Source: Candidatus Brachybacterium merdavium (GTDB lineage Bacteria; Actinomycetota; Actinomycetes; Actinomycetales; Dermabacteraceae). Taken from it: 64,000 nucleotides of DNA. The DNA lies in NCBI GenBank assembly GCA_019118275.1, contig DWZH01000042.1, positions 58,654 to 122,653 of the forward strand, read 5' to 3'. A program made the position numbers and the translations under genes. Below, piece after piece: positions 63,915 through 64,000 of this stretch (its first letter is position 1; every line of letters begins with the position of its first letter). Below the pieces are notes generated by a model. That model had not been told where the DNA came from. It searched no databases and was given only the letters and a program-made list of their open reading frames with translations.

Positions 63915-64000
63915 TCAGGGGATCGGATGGCCGGCTTTCCATACCTGGTGGGTCAGCGGCATGCCGGGCCGGTAGGCGAGGTGGATCGCGGCGGGGGCGT
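63915..64000 (-). CDS. C-terminal end of an amidohydrolase, possibly imidazolonepropionase HutI
   Basis: The last 28 codons of a minus-strand gene are visible before the right edge, ending with TGA at 63917-63915. The sequence HLAYRPGMPLTHQVWKAG resembles the C-terminal strand of amidohydrolase-fold imidazolonepropionases (DAPSHLHLAYRPG-type ending), as expected upstream of hutH. Only the tail is present and too short for the ORF track, so the family call is tentative. Confidence 0.45.
   Translation of the reverse strand, partial: APAAIHLAYRPGMPLTHQVWKAGHPIP

Overview
The window is high-GC (roughly 70%) chromosomal DNA from an actinobacterium. Mycothione reductase, CarD, a SenX3/RegX3/PhoU set, twin ClpP subunits, a GuaB1-type protein and many apparently leaderless promoters all point to Actinomycetota. 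The overall mix is compatible with Micrococcales such as Brachybacterium, but that placement is inference only. Nearly all DNA is coding, genes are packed in short operons with ATGA/GTGA overlaps, and no IS element, prophage, CRISPR array or rRNA is visible.

Region 1 (1-8,774) is a self-contained selenocysteine module. tRNA-Sec, selA and selB run leftward, selD runs divergently to the right, and facing it is the fdhA-fdhB-nrfD operon. FdhA contains an in-frame TGA (Sec189) followed by a bacterial SECIS hairpin, so the ORF track splits one 1,099-residue protein into two ORFs.

Region 2 (8,800-15,900) is protein quality control and cell wall: chorismate mutase, clpX, clpP2, clpP1, an NlpC/P60 hydrolase with a long leader, trigger factor, tRNA-Pro and tRNA-Gly. 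Region 3 (15,950-31,000) holds a two-component system divergent from an ABC exporter, an alkylation-repair pair (Ada/AlkA fusion plus Ogt), an aminotransferase, an Smr protein, an ABC/methyltransferase operon, a divergent CarD paralogue, an MFS transporter and small enzymes.

Region 4 (30,850-42,210) holds beta-phosphoglucomutase with a GH65 phosphorylase, YihY, peptide deformylase, a Rieske lipoprotein, TrmB, an LCP ligase, a DUF4235 protein, PhoU divergent from SenX3-RegX3 across a PHO-box-like repeat, and a lipoprotein. Region 5 (42,400-49,600) starts as the actinobacterial carD-ispD-ispF locus, but the in-place IspD has lost its catalytic residues and a second, intact IspD-like gene sits inverted beside it. 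IlvA, GalE and GuaB1 follow.

Region 6 (49,680-64,000) holds a second LCP protein, an HxlR regulator with two DHFR-fold reductases, mycothione reductase, a UvrA2-like ATPase overlapping an MBL hydrolase, a second two-component system divergent from a CPBP protease, and histidine ammonia-lyase with a probable imidazolonepropionase end. The most notable signals are the Sec module with its SECIS, the IspD replacement, the CarD paralogue, and a repeated TANNNT-N6-start signature that indicates leaderless mRNAs and fixes many gene starts.
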